The translations under genes and the position numbers were made by a program. This document shows, in pieces, positions 12,078 through 23,879 of a stretch of 64,000 nucleotides of DNA. The stretch's first letter is position 1; the number at the start of each line of letters is the position of its first letter. The DNA lies in assembly GCA_003550325.1 (NCBI GenBank), contig QKWP01000142.1:146063-210062 (forward strand), read 5' to 3'. A model generated the notes under the pieces. That model was not told the origin of the DNA. It saw only the letters and a list, made by a program, of their open reading frames with translations, and made no database searches. This DNA is from Gigaspora rosea. Taxonomy: Eukaryota > Glomeromycota > Glomeromycetes > Diversisporales > Gigasporaceae.

Positions 12078-13465
12078 ATTTGATACCAATAGTCAGCCTT
12101 CTGTAAATCTCTCGAGACTCCAATTCCATTTCGATAGCAATAACCAAGTTGTGTCATTCCGTTAGAATTACCCATTTCAGCAGATTTTTGATAATAAAAA
12201 AATGCTTCATGCTCATCCTTTTTAATTCCAATTCCATAAAAATAGCAACGCCCAACATGATTTATTGCTTTATCATTTCCCATCTCAGCGAATTTTGATA
12301 ATAAGTGAATCCCTTATATTCATCTTTTCAATACCTATTCCATCTTGATAACAAGATGCGAGAGCATTTACTGCAACAGCGTTTCCCATCTTTGCAGATT
12401 TTTGATACTGAATGAATGCTTTATATTCATCCTTTTCAACTCCTATTCCATGCTGATAGCAATATCCAAGGTAATATGTTCCATTAGAATTTCCCATTGT
12501 GGTGCCTTTTTTTCATTTTTTTCAACTCCAATTCCATGTAAATAACAATCTGCTAGATAAAATATTGCAGTAGTATCCCCCATATCGGCAGATTTTTGAT
12601 AATAAATAAATGCTTTTCTTTCATCCTTTTCAACCCCTATTCCATTTTCATAACACAATCCAAGCCTATTTATTCCACTAGCATTATTCATCTCTGCGGA
12701 TTTTTGATAATAAGTGAATGCCTTATATTCATCTTTTTCAATACCTATTCCATCTTGATAACAAGATGCGAGGGCATTTACTGCAACAGTGTTTCCCATC
12801 TTTGCAGATTTTTGATATTGAATGAATGCTTTATGTTCATCCTTTTCAACTCCTATTCCTTGCTGATAACAATATCCAAGTTTATACATCCCACCCGCAT
12901 TTCCCATTTCAGCTGATCTTTTATAATTGATAAATGCCTTAAGTTTGTTCTTTTCAACCCCTATTCCACGTTGATAACATATTGCAAGGTTGTAAACTGC
13001 AGTAGCATTTCCCATCTTAGAAGATTTTTGATAATGAATAAATGCCTTATGTTCATCCTTTTCGATCCCTATTGCATTTCGGTAGCAATATCCTAGAGCA
13101 TTTACCGCAGTAGCATTTCCCATCTCAGCAGATTTTTGATAATTAATGAATGCTTTATGTTCATCCTTTTCGACGCCTATTCCGTGCTGATAACAATATC
13201 CAATTTGACTTATTGCAGCATCATTTCCTATCTCTGCAGATTTTTGGTAATGCAAGAATGCCTTGTATTCATCTCTTTCGACACCTATTCCATGATGATA
13301 GCAATATCCAATTTGACACATTCCATTAGAATTTCTCATCTCGGCAGATTCTTGAAAATAAACGAATGCCTTACGTTCATCTTTTTCAACCCCTATTCCA
13401 TGATAATAATCGTATCCATGATTATAATATTTATTATGAGATAAAGCATTGTAAATCTTCTTCAT
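12078..13465 (-). CDS. Sel1-repeat region (5' part of a Sel1-kinase gene; frameshifted)
   Basis: Starts ATG at 13465 and encodes about 13 Sel1 repeats of 36 residues (consensus GYCYQHGIGVEKDEHKAFIYYQKSAEMGN). These are TPR-like helical hairpins that usually serve as protein-binding scaffolds. The frame is open to about 12500. A unit then lacks 22 nt, and single bases are missing in an A-run (near 12328) and near 12297. The sum is 24 nt, so the original frame returns for the last two repeats (12283-12078). Repeats near 12830-12720 and 12410-12310 are near-identical, showing an internal duplication. At 12078 a GT donor joins a 71-bp intron to the kinase frame (reading YWYQM then SKNKTLG). It is either a decaying gene or a draft-sequence problem in a repetitive tract. 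Confidence 0.75.
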
Positions 13466-15432
13466 TTTGTTTTTTTTTTTTATGAGAAAAAAGCGAAATT
13501 TGAATCTGTATTTAAACCATGAAATGAGAATCTATATTGATGTATGACTGATGAATGACAAAATCTATAATTGTTTGGGTATGTCAACGCCCAAATGCCA
13601 GCTAAATTACAAACTTAAAAACTTTATTATTGAATGGTGGTATATATATTTTTGAATTTAATAATTTTGCGCAGGTTCGTTATAATGCACCTCGAGATTC
13701 AAACAATCTAATAACGCGCTAATTTAATGTAAGGGTAGCATTAATGTAGAGTTAGTGTGCATCAGTTATAAAAAAATATCTATATTAAAAGTTTGCAAAA
13801 ATTTTTTTTTTATGAGCGATGTGATTTATTAAAGCATCTCTTTTTTCATTTCACGTTATCTTATAATTTGATTGATTGATGTTGATTAGATAAGTGAAAT
13901 ACAACGCGCATACACTAGATTATGTAATCCATTTGTCAAATATTGGGCTAATTTTTATAAATAGCAATGGTTGTGGGAGATTTGGATTTGACGGGTTTTG
14001 CCGGTAAGTATACACAGGATATATGCTTGTTTTCTTAAATAAATTAGCCCATTCAAGTGTTTGCAATGTCATTTTATCCTTTTCATTTTTTTTCTTCTAT
14101 TTATTGATACATCCGGTATTACTTATTTATTCACTAATTTAGTTAGATTATTATTTGAGGTATTTTCAAAGAAAATATGAAAGAAATTTCAAAAAGTTGT
14201 CTAACCAAATTCGATGAAGATTTCTTATTTGACTAGGTAGTATAGTATATCTTAGTTCAAATACAAAAAAAAAAGCAACTTTATTTAATTAAAGGCCAAC
14301 ATCGAGAATCTGCGGTTTTGATAGTACGAAATTAAAATTCCTCGATTTAGCCGTCTCCAAATAAAATACCAAGATTTATATTAAATTACTAACATTATAA
14401 TGATCTTAAACACACTTTATAATTAAATAGGATTGAATTACATTGTTTATTGCAACACTTAATATGTTTTAGTTAGTTTGACCTAAGAATATTTATTACT
14501 CTAAATCTTGTTTAATATTTAATATTATGAACCTGAGGTTTTCTAGCCTTGATTTATAATTGACTCTCACATCGAAGTTATAAATCATTATCTCGTATAC
14601 ATATTTTATCGATTGTTCTATTGTTCACAGAAGTTCTACAATAGAATTGACCCAATGAATTTTTTGAGATACAAGTATAAGGTTGCGGTTACAGAACGGC
14701 ATAGTATTTTGTAAGAATTTACTTATGACTTATCTTTTATTTAATATTAATTAATATTAAGTATATACTACATTAGTAATTATACATATAACCATATGAT
14801 TTGTGTAATTAAAACTGATTTAAGTAAAGAAATAAACGTTTGCTGCTAAAAATAATCTCATATATTGCAAAATTCTTAGGCAATATCTTAAGACTATGTA
14901 ATAAAAATTTCCATCTACGGCTACGACAAAACCCATTGTCTGTAATCTATTTTTATTCTATAACCGAGAACGAAGTGCATGATTATATGCCGCATGAAAA
15001 TGTTCTGTTCAAATCCGTGCTTTGATTGGATGTCCTTTTCATATGCATTGTGTAATCATTTATACCACATTTACTAAATTTATACATGATTATGTAATAA
15101 AAATACCTAATTTTCTATTTAAATTTATTTATAAATAGCTGCTACCTATTTTTAGCATTTGCAATCACTATGTTTTGTTTTACTTATACGTTTGCCAGAA
15201 ATATATTTACAGAAGCCAAATGATTAGAGTCTTACAGCAATGCGTGGCTGTCAATAAGATTGTTTGTCAATTCTTATAGCATTTTCGGAATTATTTGGTT
15301 AACAGCGTCCAGAGTCCTTTTGTGTGCATTATATATGCATACAAGGCTAACGTTTGATATTATTTACAAGACAGTTACGGAACTTGCTGTGTTATTTTCT
15401 ATAAGAACCATAACCTGTTATATTGTATTGAT
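13466..15432. other. AT-rich intergenic DNA
   Basis: Upstream region of the Sel1-kinase gene. A short open segment MVVGDLDLTGFAG near 13967 ends at a good GTAAGT donor, but no continuing exon is evident. I see no repeats with clear ends. Confidence 0.45.
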
Positions 15433-15907
15433 TAGTGATACGGGTCGATGAAAAAATCATGGGCCGAGGCCGATCTCAAAAAAACTCGGGCCGGTCGACC
15501 GGGCCGACCTTTTGCTAGTGTAATTTTTTCTCTATATTAAACGTGTAAAAGACCATCAGGTAGTTTTTTTTATCGAATTCTGGTGATGTTAAATAATTTA
15601 ATTTTTATTCTTTTTCCTTGAGAAAAATTCCAGCATGTTAGTATTTCATGTTGATTGATTGTCTATGCTTCCGAGAATTCTGATACTTATATTATTCGCT
15701 ATTTGCAGTTTATCACCTAAATAAGCAATTCTCTTATATTATTATAAATGACTAACCGATTTTTATTTAATTCCTGGCCTGAAATATGCTTTAGAAGATA
15801 ACTGATTCTAACATTTCTCTTACCAACCGGCCCGACCCACAAAGGTGCGGGCTGAGGGTCGACCCGCCCATCGACCCGACCGTTGGGCGGGGTCGACCCT
15901 ATCACTA
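15433..15907. mobile_element. hAT-like MITE with exact 8-bp TSD
   Basis: A 475-bp element flanked by perfect GTATTGAT duplications (15425-15432, 15908-15915). The ends TAGTGATACGGGTCGA and TCGACCCTATCACTA are inverted. Both subterminal regions are dense in GGTCGACC/GGGCCG motifs, giving GC-rich tips around an AT-rich core. It has no transposase. The 8-bp TSD plus YANNG-type termini fit hAT. The CpG-rich ends in an AT-rich neighbourhood suggest a fairly recent insertion. Confidence 0.85.
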
Positions 15908-16149
15908 GTATTGATATACAGTATTAATGGTAATGCTGTGATATCGTAATGAATTTTTGGAAAGAAGTGCGGTGAAAGATGTAGAAAGATGCAATGGATT
16001 ATTAGAAGAGATACTTTGATAGAAGGCACAATAAAAACTGAGGGAGGTATTATATTAAAGACTGTATTTTATTATAGCTATTTAATGAAATTAACACATA
16101 AATAAAAAATTGAATTCAGATTATTCGTTTGAATTCGGATATAAATATA

Positions 16150-16625
16150 GTCAGATCTCTCTAAATGCAATACCTCTCTAAATGTAATGTTTAACTTTGG
16201 CTCAAACACGCATATATTAGACCTTCCATAATGCAATTTTTCTTATTGTTCTCTAAATATAAGAGATAAATTAACTTCTGGTAATCTCTCTATTCTTGAC
16301 CAACTTTGTATTAAATTAAAAAGCGTCGTAACTACCAAGAATTAGTATAAAGCTGTTTTAGAGCCTTAAAAATCCAAGATGATAAAAATGGTAATATTTT
16401 TTCACAAAAAAGAGAAGACTAAATAAAGAGGTAAAAAAGCACTAGAAGTAGTGATATACCATGAAAATTCTATTATAAAAGAGTTTTTGACATTTAATGA
16501 TGAATAGAACTAAGAAGCACTTGAAATTATTTACTCTAAACTTCTGCAAAAGAAATTTCACCCAGTAGATGAAGAATAACTGATGATGATATTATTTTTT
16601 AATACTTAATTAAAAATATAATCTA
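16150..16625 (+). pseudogene. Relic of a pogo/Tc1-like transposon tail
   Basis: Near 16150 a TIR-like block, CAGATCTCTCTAAATGCAAT followed by further CTCTCTAAATG repeats, resembles ends of pogo-type elements. From about 16440 to 16610 one plus frame reads like protein (ALEVVIYHENSIIKEFL, then EALEIIYSKLLQKKFHP) but is broken by TAG, TAA and TAA in places where glutamine would fit. I take it as the C-terminus of a decayed transposase; the family is an inference from the TIR style. Confidence 0.4.
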
Positions 16626-16777
16626 GAATCTTAATTAAATAGAATGCATTGATTATTTTCATATTTAATGCGAAAATAAAAGTTAAACAAATCTTGTCCT
16701 ACATCCCGGGTTCTTGACATATTATTCCTAAAACTGTTCATATATTTATTATGTAAAGATGCTTATTTATCTATAAC

Positions 16778-17180
16778 TATAGTTGGTGGTAGAATTAATT
16801 TTATAAATTAATACGGTTCGTGAGCCGCGTTGTCGTAATGCTGTAAAACCATAATGCCGTAATATCGTAAGGCCGTAATGTTGCAAAGCCGTTATGCCAT
16901 AATGCCATAATGCAGAAATACTACAATGCCGTTTGTTAAACTGCTTTACTGCATGATTTCCTTTAAATAATATCTGTTAAATATTTTTAGAATTTGATTC
17001 TGACAATTTCGTTGATTTAGTACATGAAATGACTATAAAAAAAGGGTTTCTTCAGATCTAGATTATAGTTAGTGGTAGAATTAATTTTACAAATTAATGC
17101 GGTTACGGCACGTTCCGTATTTTTTGTTGTAATTGCGTTGAGCCGTAATGCCATTTGTTGAAATGCTGTAAATTCTTTTT
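16778..17180 (-). repeat. Two head-to-tail GCATTACG elements
   Basis: On the minus strand, one nearly full copy (17055-16778) and a shorter one (17180-17064) of the family at 8410-8875, each with the CTACCACCAACTATA end and the CGTAATGCYGT (inverse GCATTACG) array. The array of the first copy is at about 16925-16825. Confidence 0.7.
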
Positions 17181-17529
17181 TTCACTTAAGGTATAACAAT
17201 ATATGCTCTTACATAATTAAACTCATACATCAGCTTTCGCAATCATAAAGCCAACTCTTCTTTTCCAATGTTTTTAACATTATCTAGTTCATTGAATGGA
17301 TTTTATTATATGCGAAGACTCCAAGTTGAAATCATATCTGCCAATTTGGAAAATTGGGCCTTAAATTAGTCCACAAAATATACAATGATCTGCAAAAAGT
17401 CACATGTTTAAATAAAAAATGTGCTCCAAAATCACATGTCAAATTCGTTGTCTCTCCTAGAGAATATAATAAAACCCATCAAAACCCATGAGTTTTTTTT
17501 AAAAAGAATCGAATTTAAAAATAAAGATA

Positions 17530-18680
17530 TATTTTCACATTGTCTTAATGGTAAAGCTACAAAAAAAGAATTAGTAAAAAAATAAAGTAAAACATAAAAA
17601 GAAAAATTGAAACTGGCACTTATATACCAGTTTTAGCTTCACTTCTGGTCCAGATTTTCATTCCTAATTCAATTTCATGTTTCATAGTGATGGAGCTGCA
17701 AACAAAAGAAAAGAATTAGTGAAGCAAAAAAAAAGAAGCAAACAAAAATAAAATAATTAAAACTAGTATTTATCTTATATACCAGTTTCACTTTCCTACC
17801 TACTCCAGATCTCTTTTTCAGTTCAATCCCACATTTATTGTGACAAAGGTATAAAAAGAAGAAAAGGATTAGTGAAGCAAAAAAAAAAGAAACAAACAAA
17901 TAATTGAAACTAGTACTTATCATGTACCAGTTTCAGTTTTTTACCCATCTAGATCGCCATTTCAGATCAATTCCACATTTTACTGTGATAAAGCTGCAAA
18001 AAAAAAAAGAATTAGTAAAGCGAAAAAAAGAACAAACAATAAAAAGAATAATAAAAACCAGTACTTATCTTACTTTATTTTCTTATCCATTCCAAATCTT
18101 TATTTTTAGTTTAACTTTGCATTTTACTGTGACAAAAGCTGCAAAAGAAAGAAAAGAATTATTGAAGTAAAAAAAAAAGGAACAAACAAGAAAAAGAATA
18201 ATTGAAACTGGACTTATCTCATTATATACTAGTTTCACTTTTTACCTGCACTAGTTCTTTGCTTCTAGCTCAACTCCATACTTTATTGTGATAAAAAGCT
18301 GCAAATGGAAGTAAAAGTTAGTAAAGAAAAAAAAATAAACAAAAAAATTAAATAAAACTGGTACTTATCTTAGGGTGCTACCAGGAATCAGCTGATTTAA
18401 TTTTGGCCAAAATTTTGACCCCTATTTTAGTCAGGTCTTCATATTAAATTTTCACTTTTTCAGACCCCTTAGAAAATCAGCTGATTTCTGGCCCTCCTCT
18501 TATTATATACTAGTTTCAGTTTCCAATTATCTAGATCTCTATTTCCAGCTCAATTTCACATTTTATTGTAACAAAGCTATAAAAGAAAAAAGAATTAGTA
18601 ATATGGAAAAAAAAGAAACAAATGAAAAAAGAATAATTGAAACTGGTATATATATCAGTTTTACTTTCTACTAGCATAGG
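17530..18680. repeat. Satellite array, period about 149 bp
   Basis: The block GAAACTGGTACTTATC recurs at about 17609, 17760, 17908, 18054, 18203, 18353 and, after a 125-bp insertion, 18640; the spacing is 146-151 bp. Each unit has an A-rich part (GCAAAAAAAAGAATTAGT), then the ACTGGTACTTAT...ACCAGTTTCA block, then CCAGATCTCTTTTTCAGTTCAA. Units are diverged. A detached unit lies at 19585-19770. Short open frames inside have no coding character. Confidence 0.85.
18373..18497. mobile_element. 125-bp MITE with 5-bp TSD, copy 1
   Basis: Inserted inside a satellite unit. Its TSD is TCTTA on both sides (18368-18372, 18498-18502), and removing it restores the unit. Inverted ends contain CCAG.AATCAGCTGATTT. 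A second 125-bp copy, in reverse orientation, is at 33428-33552. Confidence 0.85.
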
Positions 18681-18746
18681 AAACTTTCTCATTTTTCAGA
18701 AATACATTGTTTGTTATAGCCAATCAAAAACTATCATAACATAAAC

Positions 18747-18958
18747 ACATGACTTCACTTTTAGATATTCGTTGAGCAAAACAGCTAATAGCAAGTATAG
18801 TCCATATATTATAATTTCTTAAAAGAATCGCGTTGTAGAAGAAACATATTACTTATTTAAGCTACAACAGAAACTTTACAACTGTATAAATATTATTTAA
18901 AAACATTTTTTAATTACAAGTTATATGACTAATTAAACTATACTACAGTATTATACAT
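18747..18958 (+). repeat. Dispersed repeat, copy 1
   Basis: Begins CACATGACTTCACTTTTAGA and ends near ACTATACTACAGTATTA. Matches 55915-56165 over its length with scattered substitutions and small indels. The end type is undetermined. Confidence 0.65.
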
Positions 18959-19166
18959 ATAAAATAAATTTATTAAATTAACTATTTTCTAATTATGTAT
19001 AGCTCTTAAAAAAGCACCTGTAAAATTTATAAATAGAACAAGTTAATTATTTAAATAAAAAAAAGTCAAACTCTACGAATTAATCAGTGTAATATGTTTT
19101 TATTATTTGCTACTATACAGTAAATAATACTTCAACTCTTCTTAGATTTACCTTTAGTTATGCGAT

Positions 19167-19404
19167 TATACATGAGGATGAAATTATTTCAGGTTCTAAA
19201 ACCTGAAATTAAAATTTGAAGATGAAATTGTTTTTGACCTATTTTACTTGAAAGATGAAATTATTTGATAATTTTTTTGAATAGACGAAATTATAAGAAA
19301 CATATCTATATAAATTTTATTTGCTTTTCCTTATAAAAAATTTTAATTTTCTTTAATAAAGACGAAATAGGCCTTTTTCAAAAATCAATTTTGGTGGCAT
19401 CATT
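19167..19404. mobile_element. 238-bp element with 9-bp TSD, copy 1
   Basis: Begins TATACATGAGGATGAAATT and ends TTGGTGGCATCATT. Flanks TTATGCGAT and ACATGCGAT agree at 7 of 9 bases. Its second copy (31313-31553) shows the boundaries more clearly. The TIRs are weak. Confidence 0.65.
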
Positions 19405-19584
19405 ACATGCGATGCAAGGTAATGCAACTTTATTTTCTTGATGAAATGCTCATTAGGAATTTGTTCTATTAGTAAAGTATTATGTTAATAGTTAATTTGT
19501 TTTAAGTTTACTTATACCCAAAACTTATAGTTTTATATTACTAAGTTATATAAATACTTGTATAATGTCGATACCAGCAATCAT

Positions 19585-19770
19585 CAGAATTGAAAGTCCT
19601 CCATGCTCTTTCCACCTGCTCTGTATTATTTTTAGCTGAATTTTTGGTTTTATTTTAACAAAAGCTGCAAAAGTAAAGAAAGAATTAGTAAATAAAAAAA
19701 CCAAACAAGAAAAAGATTAAATAAAATTAGTATTGTACTTATTTTATATACTAGCTTCAGTTTTCATCTA
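19585..19770. repeat. Detached satellite unit
   Basis: A single unit of the 17530-18680 array (AAAGCTGCAAAAG..AAAGAATTAGTAAA, then ACTTATTTTATATACTAG), about 0.9 kb away from it. Confidence 0.6.
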
Positions 19771-20268
19771 TCAAATATGCAATTCAAAAAAGTTTAGCAA
19801 TTTTAAACTGCTATATACTTCTACTGCACTAGATTATTTAGTGTCATATAATCGACAATTATTGATTATAGTGCATATGATTGGGTATCATCTATTTGAT
19901 GCACTGTATTGTGTAATATTTAAATTCAGAAGCATCAAAAATTTTGTGTGATTTGCAAATCTGTGCATATAATGATTTTGTACAATTAATAGTATCTTTA
20001 TTTATACTTGTCATTTTTTGTTGCTTAACATTATAGATATCTTATTTCATTTTGTCATAACATTATAATATGTATATTCTGTATTTAAATTCTTAAAATA
20101 TTTTTATCCACTTTTGTTGACAGATTTTTTACGCTTTAAATAGAATATAAAAAACTTACTAACTAATTAATATGAATGAATGCTTGTATAAAAAATAACA
20201 GCATATTAGTTTCTGGCTTAGAGTGACTGTGTCTTATAGCTACTTAATTATAAAATTATAATATTATA

Positions 20269-20608
20269 CAGTGCAGGACAGCAAAAACTATCTAATTTTT
20301 TATAAGAAGTGCCAAATTTACAATTATTTAATTGATTTTGATTGGCTAATTTTATGTAAAAATTTTTAATTTGTTAAAAAAATATATAAATATTTTTTTA
20401 TATAGTAAATACCAAATTTTCAAATATATATAAACTTTAAAATTTTATAACCTTTTAAAGTTATAATAAATAAAAAATCTGTTCTAACAGAATTGTAGCT
20501 TAAACAAATAATAACAAATTTATAAGAGCAAATTTTTGTTAAAATTATTTGTTATTAAGTTATAACAATTTTTAAATTTTATATATAAAAATTGAATATT
20601 CTGCACTA
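20269..20608. mobile_element. Tc1/mariner-like MITE (TA target)
   Basis: Ends CAGTGCAGGACAGC and (reverse complement) TAGTGCAGAATATTC lie between TA dinucleotides at 20267-20268 and 20609-20610. The interior is AT-rich and non-coding. It shares its terminal CAGTGCAGG with the element at 59656-60203. Confidence 0.65.
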
Positions 20609-21050
20609 TAGTATTATAGTATTACAGTATCACATTATTACAATATTATATTATTGCAATAGGACCCCAAGCTATACATAAATAGGTGCCAATTTGCTTT
20701 TGCTTTTTTTAACTATTTTTGGTAGATCTTTTCTATATTTAGTAATATTAATGCTTATTTTTAACTGTTTTTTGTAGATCTTTCTTATTTTTGGAAATTT
20801 TTTAAAATTGTAGCTGTTCATAGATTGCTCAGGGTCCTATTGCAATATTGCTATATTATAGCATTATAGCATTACAGAATTACAGTATTGCAAAATTACA
20901 GAATTATAAAATTGCAGCATTATAACATTATAGTATTATAGTATATAATATTTACAGCAATTAGATGCCATGCTAAAATTAATTCTACTATTAGTAAAAT
21001 GCTATAATTGCTGTAATTTAGTAACTCTACTACCAACTATTTATAATATA
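20609..21050 (+). repeat. Decayed GCATTACG element
   Basis: An array of ATTATAG/ATTACAG motifs (20609-20950) ending ACTCTACTACCAACTAT is recognisable as the 8410-8875 family in which nearly all CG has become TG or CA. It is interrupted by the MITE at 20662-20837. Confidence 0.55.
20662..20837. mobile_element. 176-bp MITE nested in the decayed repeat
   Basis: Inverted ends GGACCCCAAGC and (reverse complement) GGACCCTGAGC, flanked by TATTGCAATA on both sides (20652-20661, 20838-20847), an 8-10 bp TSD. Nesting shows it inserted after the host repeat. Confidence 0.65.
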
Positions 21051-22708
21051 ACCGAGATCTTTAATAATTAGAACTCTTTACTATATTAAAGCAGGATAGT
21101 GAAAAATATTAATTTGCATTTTTTATATATAAATCAGTTATTGCGATAAATCAATATTTTACAAATTTTTTTGTTATATTATATAATTTTTAGATAGCAT
21201 TGAGAACTTATATAGTTAGATATAGCCTTTTAAACAAACTAGATCAAGCAGTATTTTTAAAGATCTGAATTTGATTGAAAACCAGACTGGGTCTAAATTA
21301 GAGATCCAAAACTATATAACTTATGTTTGAAAACTTATACAGAGGTTCCAAATTTTGGGTTGGAATTAATGATATACTATATATAGTACTATACATATAG
21401 TACTATATACAAAAATCTTTGCTAATTATTTATTAAGAGGGACCTAATAGAAATATTAATATAGAAATTGACCAATTATATTTGTTAATTTGATCAGCAC
21501 AAAAATTTTTAGAATTATTTATATATATGCATATAATTATATATAAACTAAGTATAAAAATATTTGTATTTTAGTGTGATTTTATTATTGTTAGAATCAG
21601 AAAAACTAGCTCTACAAATTTAGATTTAAAAATTTAGCTATTATTTCAATAAAATATTTTTATAATTATAAATTAATTTAAAACTATAAAAATTAATTAA
21701 ATTTTTTAAAAAAATTTTTTAGTTTAAAAATTTAATTTTAGTATACATTATTATAAAATATTAAAAATATTTTATAAAAAAAATTAATTTTTATTAAATA
21801 TTTTATATTAAAAATAGTTTTATTAAAATTTTATATTAAAATTTTTAAATTTTATTATAAGTAAAAATTTACTAGAATTTAATAATTTTTATATTCATTT
21901 CAGAGTTAATAAATTTAAATTTTATCAAAAAAGTATACTTTTAAATTACAAGTAGACTAAATAGATATATATTTATTTATTATAAAAATTTGATATAAGG
22001 TAAATAATAAAATTTTTTCTAAATTTTAGTTTTTTATCTATACTAAATTAAGCTTTTTGTACTAAATTTAGTACAGCTTATAGATACCCATTAAAATATA
22101 AATTTATATAGTGTTTATAATCAATCATTATTTATCAGCTAGATTAAGTTGATATTTAAAAATTAGCTTAGCTAGCTAAGTCAGAGTCGATCATTCTAAG
22201 TTAAGCTTCAGAAATTATCAGAGATTTTTTCATATTTTATGTTTATTAATTTTCTTTTTAAAGGTTTTCAGATCCTAATAAGTGGATATAATATCTGATA
22301 TAAACAACTGGACCAGCCTAAATTTGATTGGTTACTGCAATTTTTAATATAATCTAACATAAAAATTAACTAAGTCAATCTTTTAAAAAATTAGCTAACT
22401 AAGTTGGCTGAGTAATAAAAAAAAATCAACTAATGCAAATTGGCTACAAATACTTACCTTATATAAAAATTTTTTTACAGGTTTTTTTTTTTAACTAGTA
22501 TTTTATTATATAACAGGTACATGTACTAGTAAATTAAAATTGAATTTAACTAATTTTAACACCTGGTTAAAGTTATAAATTTTAACCACCCTTTATTTTT
22601 ATAAAAGTTTTTTATATAAAAAATTATTCTTTAAAGATTAGGGTTAGGGTAAAGGTATAGGTATATTAAGTTAGAAAATGAATTGATTATTTATATGCAA
22701 AATTAGAT
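21051..22708. other. CpG-poor AT-rich DNA without genes
   Basis: No coding signal. A palindromic run of TATAGTACTATA lies at about 21370-21410 and a TTAGGGTTAGGGT motif at about 22637. Likely old, eroded repeats. Confidence 0.5.
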
Positions 22709-22947
22709 GCCAAAAACTTTTATTTTATTTTTTTTTTAATTAAAGTGCCCGTCTTGGGACTTAGGAATTTTATTCAAGATATTAGGGCTGTCGGTATCCT
22801 CTAGGGGAATACCGGCATTTGTTACATGACAAGGATACATCTAGCCACACATACACTTTTGGTGTCTAATTTAAGTGGTCAGCCCAAGGGTTCCACACTA
22901 GCTGCCATACCTGCAACCCAACTACGGGAATTGCCTATTTAAACCCT

Positions 22948-22948
22948 N
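22948..22948. other. Assembly gap symbol (N) within a repeat
   Basis: A single N separates two identical 64-base stretches (GCCCAAGGGTTCCACAC...ATTTAAACCCT). The duplication on either side may be a gap-closing artefact. Confidence 0.8.
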
Positions 22949-23879
22949 GCCCAAGGGTTCCACACTAGCTGCCATACCTGCAACCCAACTACGGGAATTG
23001 CCTATTTAAACCCTCTGGTCCTAGACAAGGATACATCTAGCCACACGTACACTTTTGGTGTCTAATTTAAGTGGTCCGCCCAAGGGTTCCACACTAGCTG
23101 TTATACCTGCAACCCAACTACGGGAATTGCCTATTTAAACCCTCTGATTCATGTTCCACCTGCAAACCCATTTTGTATCACCAGAACAGGCCTGTTACAT
23201 AAGTCAGTCAGCAAGTTCCGGATACTTTCCATTGCCTTAGAACCCAGCCGAGTATTTCCGGTCCTGTTATCCTCGACGGGAGACTTGGTAGAGCGGTACC
23301 TGTCCCATATCAGGTATTCACCTACACTTCGGTACTTATCGCTATGGCCGAGGCCAACACTTGTGAGACAGGGTTACCCCTGTCCTCTTACCAATACCTA
23401 CTTCTGCCCTTGTAAGGTTCGCTCCAACCCCAGTACCCACTATCACTTTCCTACTGGTCCTTCACCGGTTTCCCAGACTTCCAATCTAGTTGGCCCAGGA
23501 GGGTTGATATACCCGGCATTAGGTGCCATCATGGTTTTTTTTCCCTTGGTACCTACTTCTATAACATGGGTCCTTTTCCTCCGGTACAACTCTAGCGGCC
23601 AGGTTGGTGGACCCTCTTCTCCGAAGGTCATATCGTCCAGTTCTCCAGCTCCGGTTTCCGATATTCCGGTTTTGGTAGCACTGTCAAAGATCTTTGCTAC
23701 CTCCTTACTCGGGTCTTGCCAAATAGGTTTCTGTTTCCCCAGTTCCTTGGATTTGTCTGTATCATGAGGTACAACTTCGCCCGAAGGCTTCCATTCGAGA
23801 TGGTAACCAAGGACTACAGGTAATGTACCCAACCGTTCGACAGGAAAAAGTTACCGGAACACAGGTCTATTTTTCAAAG

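Noticed and set aside
12345-13444. Plus-strand open frames opposite the Sel1 repeats
   Set aside because: They are periodic antisense shadows of the 108-bp repeat.
17530-18680. CRISPR-like array
   Set aside because: Units are about 149 bp and diverged throughout with no conserved repeat/variable spacer pattern, in eukaryotic DNA with introns.
23285-23767. 160-codon open frame on the plus strand and 129-codon frame on the minus strand
   Set aside because: Both lie in the body of the tRNA-headed retroposon; related copies at 61.3 and 63.7 kb do not preserve either frame.
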